Positions 47,383 to 55,832 of a stretch of 64,000 nt of DNA are shown piece by piece. The stretch is from Hymenobacter persicinus (GTDB lineage: Bacteria; Bacteroidota; Bacteroidia; Cytophagales; Hymenobacteraceae), in NCBI RefSeq assembly GCF_004167665.1, contig NZ_SEWE01000019.1:1-64000 (forward strand), given 5' to 3'. The stretch's first letter is position 1, and each line of letters begins with the position of its first letter. Made by a program: the position numbers and the translations under genes. The notes under the pieces are model-generated. The model ran no database searches, had not been told where the DNA came from, and saw only the letters and a list, made by a program, of their open reading frames with translations.

Positions 47383-50102
47383 CCAATCGGCTGGCTTACC
47401 TGCTCGTTTTGGCGGCGCAGGCGCTGGCAGAGCACCCGCAGAATGTTGCGCAGCACCTCTCCCCGCTCCTCCATCACGTCGTAGAAATCTTCCTGGTCGA
47501 GGCGGAAAGCCAGCACCGGCCCCTGGGCCACGGCCGAGGCCGACCGGGGTTCGGCATCGAGCAGCGCCAGTTCGCCGAAGAAGTCGCCCTTGCGGAAGGT
47601 GGCCAGCTGCAGGGCGCCGTTGAAAATGCCGACTTCGCCCTCGTAGGGAATAAACAGGGACGTGCCCAGGTCGCCCTTGGCAAAGATCTGCTGCCCGGCG
47701 TGGAAGGAAACCTCCTTCATGATGGGCACAATGCTGCTGAGCACGTTTTCGGGGGTTTCGGCGAACAGCGGGGTGTTTTTGAGCACGCTGACCCGCTCGG
47801 CGGCGGAAATGTGGGAAGTTTCGGCGGAATGGCTCATCAGCAAGTCGGAAAGGGTGGGGTGAGCAGCTAAAAACTCGTGGTAGGCCGCGGGCTGCTGGTC
47901 GGCCAGCCGCTGCAGCACCAGCCGGGCACTTTCGCGGACCAGTAGGCTGCGGCTGCGCAGGTGGGGCAGCAAATCGGTCAGGTCGGCGGCAGTGGGCTGC
48001 CACTGCCCCAGCGCCACGCTGACCGTCCAGTCGGAAAAAGCCTCCTCGCCCCGTCCCACGATGCTTGGCACGATGGGCGCCAGCCGGATGGCAGTGCCAA
48101 ACAAGCTGTCGAAGGTGGCTACTTTCTCGGCCACGGGCATCAGATCCAGCAGGGCCTGCAAGCCCTGGTAAACCGAGCGGGGAATAATGTTGTCGAGGAT
48201 TTCGAGGGCGTTGGCCTGCCGCTCCCGGGCAGCGTGGGCCACGCCGCGCTGGGCATCGGCAATAATCTGGGGCGGATACAGCTGAAGCAACAGGCCAAAG
48301 ATGCGTTGCTCCAGGCGGGTCAGCTCGTAGTTGAGTGCCCGGCGCAGGGGCTCGTAAGTGGTGGCAGCCAGGCCGTGGAGCAAGTGCTGGGCCAGCCGCA
48401 TTTCCTGCTGCACCAGGCGCTGAAACTGGGGGGCGTCGGCGGGCACCGGGGCGGAGTTGCGCAGGGCGCGCAGGGCCGCTTCCCGCCGAAACAGGTTACC
48501 TTGCCGGGCCAAGGCCACCAGCGCCGGCCGGTTTTCCGCCGACGGCAGGTGCCCCAGCAGCTGGGCCACGCGCCGGATCAGGGCTTCGTCGGTGGAGGTG
48601 GTGAGCGTCTCGCGCAAAACGGGCCCGGCCGCCGCGCCCAGTCGGGTCAGGTGGGTAGTGGCCCGGGCCCGGGTGGCTTTGTCGGCTAGGGCGGCGAGCA
48701 GGGCCCGGACGGTTTCGGGATTGGCCTCGAGAGCTTCGGGGATCAACTCCTCGCCGTCGGCCGCTGCCGGCTCGGGAGCGGCGCCGGCCTCTTCCCCGAA
48801 GGAAAAGCGCCGGCTCAGCGCGTGCTGCAGCTCGGTCAGGTAGTGGCCGTAGGTGCGGTGCAGCAGCAGCAGGGCGCCCGCCATCAGCAGAGCCATCCAG
48901 CCGAAGAGCACGGCTTGGCTCACCTCTGGCAGCGCGTGCAGCCCAAACAGCAGCAAACCGGTCAGGCCCATGCCCAGGGGTTCGTAAAATCCCTTGGCCA
49001 GCGTGTGCGCCTGCAGCCGCTCGGGCGCGGAAAGCGGCTGAAACAGCACCAGAAACACGGGGTCAAACACGGCCCGGCGCAAAACTTCCAGCAGCAGGTA
49101 GAGCCCGCAGAAATACAGCAGCAGGGTGCCTTCGCCGGCGCCGGCCAGCTCCAGGCTCCCGAACACGCCCAGGCCCGTGAGTACCACCACCGGCAGGGCC
49201 AGCAGCATCCAGCGCACGCCCAGCCGTTCCAAGGCCTGGCCCGAGAGCAGCAGCTTGAAGACCATGGCCGCCAGGTACGTGACGGCCAGTACGCTGCCCA
49301 CGTAGCGCATCACCGTGGCCTGGTCGTGAAACTTGTGCTTGACGTTGACAAAAAACGAGTACTCCACCCCGGTCGTCACGGCGGCAATGGCCGTCATGCT
49401 CAAACACACGGCCAGCACCATGCGGCTGCTGCCAAACCACTGCTGCAGGCCCGGGGCCACGGCCTGCTCCCGCTCCCGGCGCGGGGTGGCGCGGGCTTCC
49501 ACCACGTGCGAGTCGAGGGTGGCGCGCAGGGTGTAGAGCGCGCCGAGGTAGGCTCCGAAGGCGGTCAGCAGCAGGTAGAGCAGGTCGGTATGGGCGTGGA
49601 TGAGGATGGCCAGCACCGCGCCCAGGGCCTTGGCGGGCATGTCGCCGGAGCTGATAACGCTGAACAGGCGCTTACCCTGGCGCACGTCGAAGACCACGGC
49701 CGAAATGCCCCAGAACTCGAGGTTGGCCAGCAAATAGATGATGCGGTAGCCGGTCATGATGGCCACGGCCGCCGCCACCGAATGGCCCACCAGCACCAGC
49801 ACGCCCAGCACCCCGGTCAGGGCCACTACCGTCAGCAGCACCCGCACGGCCAGCTTCTGCAGTAGCAGGTGGTGTTCGAAGTGGGTGTAGACCTTGCCCA
49901 CCACCAGCAAAGCCAGGGCGGCCACGCCGTAGGCCAGGGGCAGGTTGCGCTCGGGGTTGTTTTCGAGCAGAATCACGTTGGCCGACACGTAGACCAGAAT
50001 CGTCCCGATGCCCAGCAGGAAGTTGTGCAGGAAAAACAGCCAGACCGTCCGGCCCTCCTCGGCACGAATGCCCAGGGACCGGTACCACGTAGTAGGAATC
50101 AT
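47379..50102 (-). CDS. Npt1/MFS-like transporter fused to HEAT repeats and a cyclic-nucleotide-binding domain
   Basis: A 907-residue fusion. Residues about 1-420 are about 12 membrane helices like Npt1/Tlc nucleotide transporters or other major-facilitator-type proteins. Residues about 450-740 are HEAT-type repeats (LLAALADKATRARATTHLTRLG, LIRRVAQLLGHLPSAENRPALVALAR). Residues about 755-890 form a cNMP-binding domain (GQQIFAKGDLGTSLFIPYEGEVGIF, FFGELALLDAEPRSASAVA) with the phosphate-binding cassette GELALLD and RSAS. The combination suggests a channel or transporter gated by a nucleotide. The stop overlaps that of the terpene-cyclase-like gene. ATG at 50100-50102. Confidence 0.85.
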   Translation of the reverse strand: MIPTTWYRSLGIRAEEGRTVWLFFLHNFLLGIGTILVYVSANVILLENNPERNLPLAYGVAALALLVVGKVYTHFEHHLLLQKLAVRVLLTVVALTGVLGVLVLVGHSVAAAVAIMTGYRIIYLLANLEFWGISAVVFDVRQGKRLFSVISSGDMPAKALGAVLAILIHAHTDLLYLLLTAFGAYLGALYTLRATLDSHVVEARATPRREREQAVAPGLQQWFGSSRMVLAVCLSMTAIAAVTTGVEYSFFVNVKHKFHDQATVMRYVGSVLAVTYLAAMVFKLLLSGQALERLGVRWMLLALPVVVLTGLGVFGSLELAGAGEGTLLLYFCGLYLLLEVLRRAVFDPVFLVLFQPLSAPERLQAHTLAKGFYEPLGMGLTGLLLFGLHALPEVSQAVLFGWMALLMAGALLLLHRTYGHYLTELQHALSRRFSFGEEAGAAPEPAAADGEELIPEALEANPETVRALLAALADKATRARATTHLTRLGAAAGPVLRETLTTSTDEALIRRVAQLLGHLPSAENRPALVALARQGNLFRREAALRALRNSAPVPADAPQFQRLVQQEMRLAQHLLHGLAATTYEPLRRALNYELTRLEQRIFGLLLQLYPPQIIADAQRGVAHAARERQANALEILDNIIPRSVYQGLQALLDLMPVAEKVATFDSLFGTAIRLAPIVPSIVGRGEEAFSDWTVSVALGQWQPTAADLTDLLPHLRSRSLLVRESARLVLQRLADQQPAAYHEFLAAHPTLSDLLMSHSAETSHISAAERVSVLKNTPLFAETPENVLSSIVPIMKEVSFHAGQQIFAKGDLGTSLFIPYEGEVGIFNGALQLATFRKGDFFGELALLDAEPRSASAVAQGPVLAFRLDQEDFYDVMEERGEVLRNILRVLCQRLRRQNEQVSQPIG

Positions 50103-50216
50103 CGAGTAGCCTCCGAAATAACGAGAAGCAAGGTACTGCCTTCTCCCTAAAATAAGCGCCGCACACGCCCAAGCCCAGGATTTTGCGGCGGCTCGGGCGC
50201 GGCGGGCAGCCCAGGC

Positions 50217-50247
50217 TTGGGCTTCTGCGGCGGGCGGCGTACTATTG
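50217..50247 (+). promoter_or_regulatory. Likely promoter of the polyamine-type operon (before the SpeD homologue)
   Basis: TTG (50217-50219), a 20-base spacer and TACTATTG (50240-50247, one mismatch from TAnnTTTG). The start would be near 50254, about 30 bases before the ATG. The -33 box lies in the right arm of a 9-bp inverted repeat (GCCCAAGCC 50167-50175 / GGCTTGGGC 50214-50222), which may matter for control. Confidence 0.5.
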
Positions 50248-50285
50248 CAGGAGCGCGCCCAATCCGTGCGCCGTATGCTATCCTG

Positions 50286-50639
50286 ATGTCGGCTTATCTA
50301 CCCGGACTCCATATTCTAGCCACTTTTCAGGCCCCGGCCCGGCACCTGACCGGCGCGGCCGCCTGCCGGACGTTTTTCGACGCCCAGATTACGGCCCTGG
50401 GCCTGACCAAGGTGGGCGAGGCTTACCACACGTTTCCCAATGGCAGCTTCACGGCCGTGGTAGCCCTGACCGAGTCCCACCTGAGCATTCACACCTGGCC
50501 CGAACACGAGCTGGCCACCTTCGACGTGTTCCTGTCCAATTATCAGCGCGACAACTCCGCCACCGTGCAGCAGCTGTACGCGGCCACGCTGCGCTTTTTC
50601 GAGGCCACCGAGCAGTCCAAAACCGAAGTGCGCCGATGA
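50286..50639 (+). CDS. S-adenosylmethionine decarboxylase (SpeD)-family protein with a Cys-to-Ser change
   Basis: A 117-residue pyruvoyl-enzyme homologue. TESHLSIHTWPE (62-73) contains the self-cleavage Glu63-Ser64, with Ser64 the pyruvoyl precursor, and His69 matches the essential His of T. maritima AdoMetDC (His68). The catalytic Cys of that enzyme (Cys83) lies in a DxFTC motif; here the same place reads DVFLS (Ser84). The fold is otherwise intact, so cleavage may still occur, but the activity may differ: published work has described SpeD homologues with L-ornithine or L-arginine decarboxylase activity. The ATG at 50286 fits the family; the stop overlaps the next ATG. First gene of a seven-gene operon. 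Confidence 0.88.
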   Translation: MSAYLPGLHILATFQAPARHLTGAAACRTFFDAQITALGLTKVGEAYHTFPNGSFTAVVALTESHLSIHTWPEHELATFDVFLSNYQRDNSATVQQLYAATLRFFEATEQSKTEVRR

Positions 50640-51958
50640 GGGAGCCCGCCACCACGCTTTCCGCCCAGCTCCCCTGCCCCCACTGCCGGGCCAGCATCAC
50701 CTACTACGACGTGCAGGGCAGCACCCACTACGGCTGCCCGGAGTGCTACACCTTTTTCAAGTACGAAGGGGAAGGCCCGGCCCAGGAGCTGCGCCGCTTC
50801 CGGGACGTACCGCGGGTGGCCCCGGCGTTGCCCCTGGGCCTCGTGGGCACCCTGCCCGACGGCCTGCTCTACCGCGTCGTGGGTCACCTGCTGCGCAAGG
50901 AAGCCAGCTCGGCGGCCCGCTGGCTGGAGTACGTGCTTTTCAATCCTACCGCCGGCTACGCCCAGCTGGCCGTCTACGAAGGGCACTGGATATTTATCCG
51001 GCCCGACAAGCTCAGCTACCACGTCAACCCGGGCTCGGCCGGCAGCTACGCCTTCGTGGAGGCCGAGGGCGCCACCTACAACCTCTACAACAAGTATTCG
51101 CCCCGCACACTCTACGCCGTCGGGGAGTTCGACTACAACATTCTCGACGACGACAAGCTGAGCGTCAGCGAGTTTATTGCCCCGCCCCTGATGCTGGTGC
51201 AGGAGAAAACCAAGGGCCAGCCCACGGCCTGGTACCGGGCCGAGCATATCGAGCCGGCCGCAGTGGCCGCCGCCTTTGGCGTGGAGCAAAATAAGCTACC
51301 CTACCGCAACGGCACCGGCGCCATTCAGCCCGCCCCGGGCGGGGCGGCCTGGGCAGTGCTGCGCCCCCTCACGCTCTGGCTGCTGCTGCTCGTGGTGCTC
51401 ACCCAGGCGGCCCTGCTGGTGCTCCGGCCCGAGCGGCAAGTGCTCAGCCAAAATTTCTCCAGCGGCATTGGCAGCACCCCGAACCCGAACATGGTCGTGC
51501 AAAACAACGCGCTGGTTTTGGTGTCGGAGTCGTTTCCGATTGAGGGGCCCACGGCCGTGGAAGTGGAGCTGCGCGCCGAGGTCGACAACAGCTGGATTGA
51601 GCTGCCCGTGAGTATGGTGAACGAGCAGACCGGGCAGAGTTACGAGTTTACCAAGAGCATCGAGTACTACCACGGCTACGAGGGCGGCGAAAACTGGAGC
51701 GAGGGCAGCGTGGAAGGCGACGCCGTGCTGGGGCCCGTACCCTCGGGCCGCTACCACCTGAACGTGTACCCGACCTCGGAAAACAACCGCCCCGTCAGCT
51801 TCACGCTCCGCGTCACGCAAAACGCTACCCTGACTTCCAACGTGCTGCTGGTGCTAGCGGCCCTGCTCATCTGGCCCGGCATTCTGGCCTGGCGCCGCCA
51901 CGCCCACGAGGAGAGCCGCTGGAGCCAGAGCGACTACGACCCCAAGCAAAACGACTAG
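50636..51958 (+). CDS. DUF4178 domain protein with zinc-ribbon-like N-terminus and two membrane helices
   Basis: A 440-residue protein. An N-terminal CPHCRASITYYDVQGSTHYG with a following CPEC looks like a zinc ribbon. It is followed by a DUF4178 region (about 60-230; YAQLAVYEGHWIFIRPDKLSYH, YNLYNKYSPRTLYAVGEFDY), a membrane segment (about 245-265), an extracytoplasmic beta-rich part, and a second membrane helix (TSNVLLVLAALLIWPGILAW) near the C-terminus. DUF4178 proteins are known from operons with DUF350 and SpeE-like proteins. Function unknown. The ATG overlaps the SpeD TGA (ATGA). Confidence 0.8.
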   Translation: MREPATTLSAQLPCPHCRASITYYDVQGSTHYGCPECYTFFKYEGEGPAQELRRFRDVPRVAPALPLGLVGTLPDGLLYRVVGHLLRKEASSAARWLEYVLFNPTAGYAQLAVYEGHWIFIRPDKLSYHVNPGSAGSYAFVEAEGATYNLYNKYSPRTLYAVGEFDYNILDDDKLSVSEFIAPPLMLVQEKTKGQPTAWYRAEHIEPAAVAAAFGVEQNKLPYRNGTGAIQPAPGGAAWAVLRPLTLWLLLLVVLTQAALLVLRPERQVLSQNFSSGIGSTPNPNMVVQNNALVLVSESFPIEGPTAVEVELRAEVDNSWIELPVSMVNEQTGQSYEFTKSIEYYHGYEGGENWSEGSVEGDAVLGPVPSGRYHLNVYPTSENNRPVSFTLRVTQNATLTSNVLLVLAALLIWPGILAWRRHAHEESRWSQSDYDPKQND

Positions 51959-51962
51959 CGCC

Positions 51963-52151
51963 ATGCTGAAAAACCTGTTTCACATCCGCTACTACCTCCT
52001 AGTGGCCCTGCTGGCCTACGGCACCTTCGTGTGGGCCGGGCTCACCGGCCACCGCCTGCTCGGCGACGACAACGAGAGCACCGAAAACCTGAACGGCACT
52101 GGCTCCCACGGCTCCGGCCGCCACGGCCGCGGCCTTTACTTCCACAAGTAA
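51963..52151 (+). CDS. Small membrane protein with Gly/His-rich tail (62 aa)
   Basis: A 62-residue protein with one hydrophobic segment (about residues 8-28) and a short hydrophilic tail that is rich in Gly, Ser and His (GTGSHGSGRHGRGLYFHK). It starts 4 bp after the DUF4178 stop, and the next gene starts 12 bp after its stop, so it is part of the operon. No domain is recognised. Confidence 0.65.
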   Translation: MLKNLFHIRYYLLVALLAYGTFVWAGLTGHRLLGDDNESTENLNGTGSHGSGRHGRGLYFHK

Positions 52152-52163
52152 CCCTTCGCCCCC

Positions 52164-52379
52164 ATGGAATACCTCAACCTTAAAGCCCTGGTCGCCTCCA
52201 TCGTGTACTCGCTGCTGGGCATCCTGATTCTGGTGGTGAGCTTCTTCATTATCGAGAAAATAACCCCGCAAGTGCTCTGGAAGGAGATTCTGGAGAAGAA
52301 CAACACGGCCCTGGCCATCGTGGCCGCCGCCTTTATGCTGGCCGTCGCCATCATCATCAGCGCCGCCATTCATGGGTAA
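52164..52379 (+). CDS. DUF350 (YjfL-family) membrane protein
   Basis: A 71-residue DUF350 protein: helix 1 (ALVASIVYSLLGILILVVS), a short loop with an FFIIEKITPQVLWKEIL segment and helix 2 (NTALAIVAAAFMLAVAIII), ending SAAIHG. DUF350 is usually found as a two-copy protein of about 130 residues; this is a single repeat. Found widely near ATP-grasp, SpeD and SpeE-like genes. Its stop overlaps the next start by 8 bp (52372-52379). Confidence 0.8.
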   Translation: MEYLNLKALVASIVYSLLGILILVVSFFIIEKITPQVLWKEILEKNNTALAIVAAAFMLAVAIIISAAIHG

Positions 52380-53934
52380 CGCCCTGGAGGAAGCCCCCGT
52401 CCGCCGACCCGCCGCTCCCGCTGCCGACCACCTGCCGGCCCTGCTGCTGGGCTCGGTGTTCGTCATTGCCACCTGCGGCCTGATTTACGAGCTCATTGCC
52501 GGCACGCTGGCCTCCTACCTGCTCGGCGACTCGGTCACGCAGTTTTCCACCATCATCGGGGCCTACCTGTTTTCGATGGGCATCGGCTCCTGGCTCTCGC
52601 GCTACCTGGGCGGGCCGCTGCTGAAGTGGTTTATCCGCCTCGAAATCCTGGTGGGCATCGTGGGCGGCTTCTCGGCGCCCCTGCTGTTCGTGCTGTTTGA
52701 GTACGTGACGTCCTTCCGGCTGATGCTCTACACCCTGGTGGGCCTCACGGGCGTGCTGGTGGGCCTGGAAATCCCGCTGCTGATGCGGATTCTGGAAAAC
52801 CGCTACGAGTTCAAGGACCTCGTCTCGCGCGTGTTCACCTTCGACTACATCGGCGCCCTGCTGGCCTCCCTGATTTTCCCGCTGGTGCTCGTGCCCCAAC
52901 TTGGGCTGATTCGGACCTCGCTGTTTTTTGGGGCCCTCAACGTGGTGGTGGCGGCCGTGGCCTTGTACCGCTTCCGCGAAACCCGAACCTACCGCCGCCG
53001 CTTCAGCTCCGGTATTGTGGTGGCGCTGCTGGCCCTGAGCGTGGGCTTTGCCTACGCCAACCGCATCATGACCTACACCGAAACTCTGGCGTTTCAGGAC
53101 CAGGTGATTTACGCCAAAAGCACGCTCTACCAGCGCATTGTGCTCACCAAGAACGACCGGGAGCTGCGCCTGTTTCTCAACGGCAACCTGCAGTTTAGCT
53201 CCGCCGATGAGTACCGCTACCACGAGGCCCTGGTGCACCCGGCCATGCAGGCCCTGCCCCGGGCCCGGCGGGTGCTGGTGCTGGGCGGCGGCGACGGGCT
53301 GGCCGTGCGCGAGCTGCTGAAGTATCCGCAGCTGCGCCAGATCCGGCTCGTGGACCTCGACGCGGGCATGACCCACCTGTTTCAGCACAACGAAATGCTG
53401 CTTAAGCTCAACCAGGGCGCGTTGCTGAACCCCAAGGTGCAGGTTATCAACGGTGACGCCTACCAGTGGGTGCGCCACGACACGACCCGCTACGATCTGC
53501 TGGTCATCGACTTCCCCGATCCGGCCAACTACTCCATCGGCAAGCTCTACAGCACCAGCTTCTACCGGGAGCTCGACAAGCTGCTGGCGCCCGGCGGGCT
53601 GATGGTGGTGCAGAGTACCTCGCCCTACGTGGCCCGGCAGTCGTTTTGGTGCATCAGCCACACGCTGGCGGCGGCCGGATTTCATACCATTCCCTACCAC
53701 ACCTACGTGCCTTCGTTTGGGGAGTGGGGCTACGTGCTGGCCGGCCGCAACGGCCACTGGCGCGGCGACGCGGGCCCCCTGCCCCAGGGCCTGCGTTACG
53801 TGACCCCGGCCACCATGCGCGAAATGCTGCACTTCCCGCCCGACATGGCCGAGGTGCCCACCGACATCAACCAGCTCAACAACCAGGTGCTGGTGCGCTA
53901 CTTCGAGGACGACTGGGGCCCCTACACCCACTAG
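52372..53934 (+). CDS. Membrane-anchored spermidine synthase-like (SpeE) aminopropyltransferase
   Basis: A 520-residue protein with an N-terminal block of about seven membrane helices (about 20-230) and a C-terminal SpeE-type methyltransferase-fold domain. GGGDG (305-309) is the nucleotide motif, followed by RLVDLDAGM and the DLLVIDFPDPANYSIGKLYSTSFY stretch (read in parts), in the place of the usual catalytic DxxDP region, with acidic residues retained. It probably transfers an aminopropyl group from decarboxylated SAM to a membrane or amine acceptor; the acceptor is unknown. Family members of this type occur with DUF350 and SpeD-like genes. Confidence 0.85.
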   Translation: MGNALEEAPVRRPAAPAADHLPALLLGSVFVIATCGLIYELIAGTLASYLLGDSVTQFSTIIGAYLFSMGIGSWLSRYLGGPLLKWFIRLEILVGIVGGFSAPLLFVLFEYVTSFRLMLYTLVGLTGVLVGLEIPLLMRILENRYEFKDLVSRVFTFDYIGALLASLIFPLVLVPQLGLIRTSLFFGALNVVVAAVALYRFRETRTYRRRFSSGIVVALLALSVGFAYANRIMTYTETLAFQDQVIYAKSTLYQRIVLTKNDRELRLFLNGNLQFSSADEYRYHEALVHPAMQALPRARRVLVLGGGDGLAVRELLKYPQLRQIRLVDLDAGMTHLFQHNEMLLKLNQGALLNPKVQVINGDAYQWVRHDTTRYDLLVIDFPDPANYSIGKLYSTSFYRELDKLLAPGGLMVVQSTSPYVARQSFWCISHTLAAAGFHTIPYHTYVPSFGEWGYVLAGRNGHWRGDAGPLPQGLRYVTPATMREMLHFPPDMAEVPTDINQLNNQVLVRYFEDDWGPYTH

Positions 53935-53951
53935 CCTCCGGTTTTTCACTC

Positions 53952-54137
53952 GTGCCCAACGGTTTTCAGGCCGTCCGCAAGAGGTTCCGGGGCGTCCGCA
54001 ACGACTTCCGGGGCGTCCGCAACGACTTCCAGAATGGCCGCAACGGCTTCCGGGGCGGCCGCAACGACTTCCGGGATGTCCGCAACGACTTCCGGACCGT
54101 CCGCAGCGGTTTCCGGACCGTCCGCAACGACTTCCGG
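53952..54137 (+). repeat. Eight-unit 21-bp tandem repeat (minisatellite) before the flavin oxidase
   Basis: Eight units of 21 bp occupy 53970-54137, with a partial ninth at 53952-53969. The consensus is GGCGTCCGCAACGACTTCCGG in frame 3. It is open in this frame and continues into the oxidase frame as a heptapeptide repeat (GVRNDFR type), with GTG at 53952 as a possible start. The neighbouring frame at 54034 also stays open. The likelier start of the oxidase is 54177, since that gives a Tat signal. Period 21 keeps the reading frame, so copy-number change would not shift it. Confidence 0.85.
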
Positions 54138-54176
54138 ATTACTGCTGACCTTTACTACGGACTCGCCTTCTTACTT

Positions 54177-55832
54177 ATGCCTGACTCCCCCGCCCCCCAG
54201 TGCACGTTTATGCCCGGCCGCCGCGAGTTTCTCGGCCGCACTGGCGTGGGCGTGGCGGGCCTGCTGCTGAGCCCGGCCCTGCTCGAATCGTGCGCGCCGG
54301 CATCTTCCCGGGCCCACATCCGCGGCAGCCTGCGCGGGGCCAACAAGGCGACGGGCCACCGGCTCTGGCACCCCGACAAGCTGCCCGCGCCCACCAGCAC
54401 GCGCCAAACCGACGTGCTCATTATCGGCGGAGGCGTGGCGGGGTTGTCGGCCAAGCGCTGGCTGCACCGCCACGGGCACCACGACGTGCTGCTGCTGGAA
54501 CTCGACCAGCACACCGGCGGCAATTCGGCTTCGGGCCAGAACGAAGTGTCGGCCTACCCCTGGGGCGCCCACTACCTGCCCGTGCCCGACAACCGCAACC
54601 AGGAATTGCTTGACTTTCTGCGCGAGGCGGGCACCATCACCGGCTTCGACGCGGCGGGGCTGCCCATCTACAACGACTACCACCTCTGCCACGACCCCGA
54701 GGAGCGCCTGCACATTCACGGCCACTGGCAAAACGGACTGGTGCCCGAGCTGGGCGTGCCCGCCGAGGACCGCAGTCAGATTGCGCGGTTTTTTGCCCTC
54801 ATCGAGGATTTCCGCCAAGCCAAGGGCGCCGACGGCCGCGACGCCTTCCGCATTCCCCTCGACGAGTCTTCCTCCGACCCCAGGTTCCGGGAGCTGGACC
54901 ACCTGTCCTTCGCCACGTACCTCGACCAGCAGGAGTTTACCTCCGACTACCTGCGCTGGTACCTCGACTACTGCTGCAAGGACGACTACGGCGCCCGGGC
55001 GCGGGACGTGTCGGCCTGGGCCGGTATCCACTACTTTGCCGCCCGCAAGGGCCGGGGCCACAACGCCAGCGGTGCCGACGTGCTGACCTGGCCCCAGGGC
55101 AACGGTTTTTTGGCCGACAACCTGCGCCGCCAGGCCGCCGCTGGCATTCTGGCCAACACCCTCGCTTACCGAGTGCAGGAAACGCCCTCCGGCGCCACGG
55201 TGCTGGCCTACCACGCCGACAAAGGCACGACTACCCGCATCGACGCCCGGCGGGTGCTGCTGGCCACCCCGCAGTTTGTGACCCGGCGCCTGCTCAAGGA
55301 CGTACCTGGCCGACCGGCGGTGGCCCCGCCCTTCCACGCGCCCTGGGTGGTGGCCAACCTGACCATTGACGGCCTGCCCCAAGGCCCCGGCCAGCCCCTG
55401 AGCTGGGACAATGTGCTCTACGGCAGCGCCTCGGTGGGCTACGTGAATGCCAACCAGCAAGATGTGCGCCAGGGCACCCAGCAGAAGGTCGTCACGTTTT
55501 ACTGGCCCCTGACCGAGGCGCCGCCCGACCAGGCCCGCCGCCAGGCCTACCGAACTTCCTACGACGAGTGGGTGACGCAGATTCTGGCCGAGCTGGAAAC
55601 GGCCCACCCCGGCATCACGCCCCGGGTGCAGCGCGCCGACGTCTGGGTGTGGGGACACGGGATGGTGGCGCCCACGCCGGGCTTTCTGTGGGGCCCCGAC
55701 CGGCCGCGGCTGGCGGCGCCGCTGCGCAACACATTCTTTTTCGCCCATTCCGATTTGAGCGGCATTTCCATTTTCGAGGAAGCATTTTACCAGGGAATCC
55801 GGGCGGCCCGCCAACTGCTCGACGCCTCGTGA
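54177..55832 (+). CDS. Tat-exported FAD-dependent amine oxidase-like protein
   Basis: A 551-residue flavoprotein. The N-terminus holds a Tat-like signal (GRREFLGRTGVGVAGLLLS) with a possible lipobox LLESC, followed by the FAD Rossmann motif VLIIGGGVAGLSAKRWL and GGNSASGQNEVSAYPWGAHYLP. The C-terminal NTFFFAHSDLSGISIFEEAFYQGIRAARQLL resembles flavin amine oxidases. Given the SpeD/SpeE neighbours, oxidation of a polyamine is a reasonable guess but not shown. Start at ATG 54177 is preferred over ATG 54210 and over the GTG at 53952. Its stop overlaps the next GTG start. Confidence 0.8.
   Translation: MPDSPAPQCTFMPGRREFLGRTGVGVAGLLLSPALLESCAPASSRAHIRGSLRGANKATGHRLWHPDKLPAPTSTRQTDVLIIGGGVAGLSAKRWLHRHGHHDVLLLELDQHTGGNSASGQNEVSAYPWGAHYLPVPDNRNQELLDFLREAGTITGFDAAGLPIYNDYHLCHDPEERLHIHGHWQNGLVPELGVPAEDRSQIARFFALIEDFRQAKGADGRDAFRIPLDESSSDPRFRELDHLSFATYLDQQEFTSDYLRWYLDYCCKDDYGARARDVSAWAGIHYFAARKGRGHNASGADVLTWPQGNGFLADNLRRQAAAGILANTLAYRVQETPSGATVLAYHADKGTTTRIDARRVLLATPQFVTRRLLKDVPGRPAVAPPFHAPWVVANLTIDGLPQGPGQPLSWDNVLYGSASVGYVNANQQDVRQGTQQKVVTFYWPLTEAPPDQARRQAYRTSYDEWVTQILAELETAHPGITPRVQRADVWVWGHGMVAPTPGFLWGPDRPRLAAPLRNTFFFAHSDLSGISIFEEAFYQGIRAARQLLDAS

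Noticed and set aside
53952..54176. 21-bp repeats as a CRISPR array
   Set aside because: Units are contiguous with no spacers and keep a coding frame, so it is a tandem repeat, not a CRISPR.
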